From positions 62,001 through 126,000 of the forward strand of contig MPUH01000031.1 of the NCBI GenBank assembly GCA_001970955.1: 64,000 nucleotides of DNA. Reading direction: 5' to 3'. Positions 61,749 to 64,000 of this stretch are shown here, piece after piece. The notes under the pieces are model-generated. The model ran no database searches, was not told the origin of the DNA, and saw nothing but the letters and a program-made list of their open reading frames with translations. Position numbers and translations under genes: made by a program. Origin of the DNA: Stentor coeruleus (Eukaryota > Ciliophora > Heterotrichea > Heterotrichida > Stentoridae). The stretch's first letter is position 1. Each line of letters starts with the position of its first letter.

Positions 61749-62528
61749 CATTTTTTTTTGGGCTTGATGTTTAAAGTTTTTGGAAATATATAGTTTAGAA
61801 GTATAATTTTTTAATAGAATTGATAGTTTAAGTGTTTGATTAAAAGATTTTTAATTATTGTATTTGAAGACTAGATTAATTAGTTTAATAATCCTTCCAA
61901 AGTGCTATTTTAAAGATAAGTGGTGTGTAAGGTAATAATCATATTAGAGTTTTGGGAAAATGCGCATACATTATATCACTTATATAAATTACTTACAAGA
62001 TAATATTTTATATTAGTTTAACTATTTTTGTTCAGATTTAAATATAATCTTTATGTTTTAAGTATTAACCTTCCTAATTATTATATTATTCTAGAATAGA
62101 ACTTTTAGCATAATCCTTATATTTTACAGTAAATTCTTCTATTACTTAAATCATAAACTTAAAACCTCACATCATACCTTTGACTATCTTTCAAATATCA
62201 TTAACATTAATTCATTAAACCCAATAAACTACATCTATATCTATATTCTTAATCTCATCTAAAATAAATAATAACAATTTCTATATTCTAACACAATTCT
62301 CACAATCTTCAAAAAGTATCAAAATACACTAAACTTCATTAAAATCATTAAACCCCTTCTCTTACTTTTTTAACAATTCCATCAGCTTAACCCATACACA
62401 TCAACTCCAAACCTAAATTCTTATATCCCAATACTCCAAAGAATATCCTAAAACTAAAATAAAATTCTCTAAATCTTCCCAATAAATTTCAGAAATTCTA
62501 ATCTATTGAGTTTTATATATATTCTTAA

Positions 62529-63119
62529 ATGGCCACACTTAGAAAGCTGTGGGCTATTTACAGTGGCTATTTAAATTTATATCCTCTGAGAACACAGTAA
62601 GATAAATGCAGAGTGGCAAGTGGATGCTTCATTGGACTCATTGGAGATTATATAGCCCAGCATGTAGTAGAGCAAAAGCCTTATAATAAAAAACGAGGTT
62701 TAGTCGTAGGTTCATATGGGGGTTTTGAAGTAGGTGTTGAGGCTAAAATCTGGTTACCTTATCTTGATAGAGTTTTTGGAAGCCAAATGACAAAAATCAG
62801 TGCTTTGAAAAAATTAGCTTGTGAACAATTAATTTATGTCCCTTCAGAAATGGCTTTTTTCATGATGTGGACTAATAAACTAGAACATCAGCCTGAATCT
62901 TTTTCTGATAAATTTTCCAGAGACTATTGGCTTGCTTTGGGTTCTAGTTTTAGCTACTGGCTGCCTGTGAGTTTTTTAAACTTTTATTTAGTCCCATTAC
63001 AATACAGAGCACTTTATGTCTCAATTACAACTTTGATTATAGATATTTTCAATTCCTTTGCCTCACACAACAACCTTAGCGAAAGCTTTAAGAAGTATAT
63101 AGACTATTTCTCAAAATAA
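62529..63119 (+). CDS. Mpv17/PMP22 family membrane protein
   Basis: A 191-residue protein once the 15-nt intron at 62597-62611 is removed. The family (Mpv17, PXMP2, yeast Sym1) sits in mitochondrial inner or peroxisomal membranes and may form small channels. Exon 1 gives MATLRKLWAIYSGYLNLYPL. The junction produces RTQVASGCFIGLIGDYIAQ, matching the family N-terminus (YP, T, G, GD, Q pattern). The rest has four hydrophobic segments and the signature NFYLVPLQYRALYVS (family NFxxVPxxxR). The usual WxxYLS that follows is replaced by IDIFNSFAS. Length fits the family. Mitochondrial versus peroxisomal location cannot be told from sequence. A lipocalin gene follows 84 bp after the stop. Confidence 0.92.
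62597..62611 (+). other. 15-nt intron in the Mpv17-family gene, CAG 3' end
   Basis: gtaagataaatgcag, phase 2, A at position 10. It ends in CAG rather than the TAG seen in the other four introns. Without removal the frame hits TAA after 23 codons. Confidence 0.9.
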
Positions 63120-63203
63120 CTAGTGTATTATGAACTTAAGCTAGGACAATTATATAATTTTTTTTATGTTAATAATTCAAGACTATATATTGTATATATA
63201 AAA

Positions 63204-63749
63204 ATGAAGTTACTGGTTTCAGTATATGTTCTAACTTTACATTTTGTTTTTGGGACTTTTGATTGGGAATCATGTCCAAAAGTTACTGTTCAGGCTGATT
63301 TTAATATAACAAGATATCTTGGTACATGGTATGAACTTATTCGTAATGAGGATATGCGATATGAAATAGGAGAATGTGATCGAGCTAATTATTCTTTAAA
63401 TAGTGATGGAACAGTAAAGGTTATTAATTCAGAAGTTAGAGATGGTGAATGGACAAGTGTTGAAGGATATGCTTATTGTCACAAATGGAATCCTGCTAAA
63501 TGCCATGTGAGCTTTTCAAAATTTGCCCCAGATGGAGATTATAAAATTGTTTCTACGGATTATGAGAATTATGCTTTAGTGTTTAGTTGTTTTGATCTTG
63601 CGTTTGCCCATTGGAAATGGGCCTGGGTATTAGCTAGGAATATAAGTTTAGATGTGACTCCGTTTATTTCACAGATAGAAAGTTTTGGTATACCTTCTAG
63701 TGGGTTGCATTATACACAACAGGGTAATTGCCCAGATGGTTTATATTAG
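63204..63749 (+). CDS. Secreted lipocalin
   Basis: A 181-residue lipocalin, a small beta-barrel carrier of hydrophobic ligands. The start at 63204 gives a clear signal peptide (MKLLVSVYVLTLHFVFG), followed by FDWESCPKVTVQADFNITRY and the diagnostic GxW motif of strand A (YLGTWYELIR). Later strands carry DYKIVSTDYENYALVFSC, which matches the conserved motif 2 (TDYxxYA) of ApoD/bacterial Blc-type lipocalins, and WVLARNISLD (motif 3 Arg). Cysteines are placed for disulphides, including one near the C-terminus (QGNCPDGLY). Non-ATG codons upstream are open in frame but lack support. It probably enters the secretory route; ligand unknown. Confidence 0.93.
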   Translation: MKLLVSVYVLTLHFVFGTFDWESCPKVTVQADFNITRYLGTWYELIRNEDMRYEIGECDRANYSLNSDGTVKVINSEVRDGEWTSVEGYAYCHKWNPAKCHVSFSKFAPDGDYKIVSTDYENYALVFSCFDLAFAHWKWAWVLARNISLDVTPFISQIESFGIPSSGLHYTQQGNCPDGLY

Positions 63750-64000
63750 GAAAATTTAGTTTTTTAGATTGAGATTTTTATTTTTATGTTGAATGATAAA
63801 ATTTTTGTATTAGAAATTACTTTGAGGTTATAGAAAAGGGAGGATTGGAGGAGATTTATGCTTTTTTTTTATTTGAAAATAAGTTAAGAGAATATTTTTT
63901 GATGAATGATGCTTAAAGTTTTGAAATAGTTTGAGTTTTTTCAAAGGATTCTTGTGATGTGATATCATATACTAGGATTTTTAAATTTTATTTCGAAGTA
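63750..64000. other. Lipocalin 3' flank to window end
   Basis: T/G-rich throughout, the expected 3' flank of a plus-strand gene. No gene seen before the window edge. Confidence 0.55.

Larger units (their letters stand above)
60065..62528. other. Gene desert, part 4
   Basis: About 2.5 kb, AT-rich, with two single-N duplications near 61594 and 61713. Becomes A/C-rich from about 62030 to 62470, the expected 5' flank of the Mpv17-type gene. No gene or RNA supported. Confidence 0.5.

Noticed and set aside
1-64000. tRNA, rRNA, snRNA, CRISPR arrays, transposons or virus-like elements
   Set aside because: Looked for B-box-like motifs, spliceosomal RNA core motifs, spaced repeats, transposase or polymerase motifs and terminal repeats; none was convincing by eye.

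Overview
The window looks like macronuclear DNA of a heterotrich ciliate, most likely a Stentor species. Five genes are interrupted by introns of exactly 15 nt (23859-23873, 32031-32045, 36980-36994, 41743-41757, 62597-62611). All five begin GTA, carry A at position 10 and end in AG, and removing each one joins two good coding frames. TAA, TAG and TGA all act as stops at the ends of recognisable proteins, so the code is standard. Other 15-nt-intron heterotrichs such as Blepharisma read TGA as an amino acid. The DNA is AT-rich throughout, and the products include cilium-linked proteins (PACRG, LZTFL1). The species name is inference; the intron and code observations are read from the sequence.

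Layout. (1) 0.5-12.8 kb: six coiled-coil paralogues (one +, five -) with a shared N-terminal motif, a shared signature near residue 200 and a shared C-terminal coil. I cannot assign them a function. (2) 13.4-20.8 kb: PCNA, a PRMT1-like arginine methyltransferase with unusual active-site residues, a small basic unknown protein, and two tandem arrestin-fold genes. (3) 20.9-31 kb: a long coiled-coil protein, a CAMK/AMPK-type kinase, a LIPT1-like lipoate ligase, a small unknown and PACRG. (4) 31.2-37.1 kb: a multi-pass membrane protein, a cyclic-nucleotide phosphodiesterase with a lipidation-type N-terminus, a small basic unknown, and a WD40 protein divergently paired with LZTFL1 across only 25 bp. 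(5) 39.1-48.8 kb: a C2H2 protein, a USP5/isopeptidase-T-like deubiquitinase, a small unknown, a RING/TRAF-type protein, a RING-H2 Cys-rich protein and a membrane-anchored methyltransferase. (6) 48.8-62.5 kb: a gene-poor stretch of almost 14 kb whose only convincing genes are three small, related three-finger C2H2 proteins, all on the minus strand. (7) 62.5-63.8 kb: an Mpv17/PMP22 family protein and a secreted lipocalin.

Genes are single-copy transcription units on both strands, not operons. A striking rule runs through the window: on the coding strand, DNA upstream of each ATG is rich in A and C, and DNA after each stop is rich in T and G. This polarity predicts transcript direction even where no ORF is visible.

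The assembly has eight single-N positions, each flanked by direct copies of 35-149 bp. These look like unmerged contig overlaps rather than biology. They distort the second arrestin gene, the USP5-like gene and the flank of the lipoate ligase. No tRNA, rRNA, CRISPR, transposon or virus-like element could be supported.
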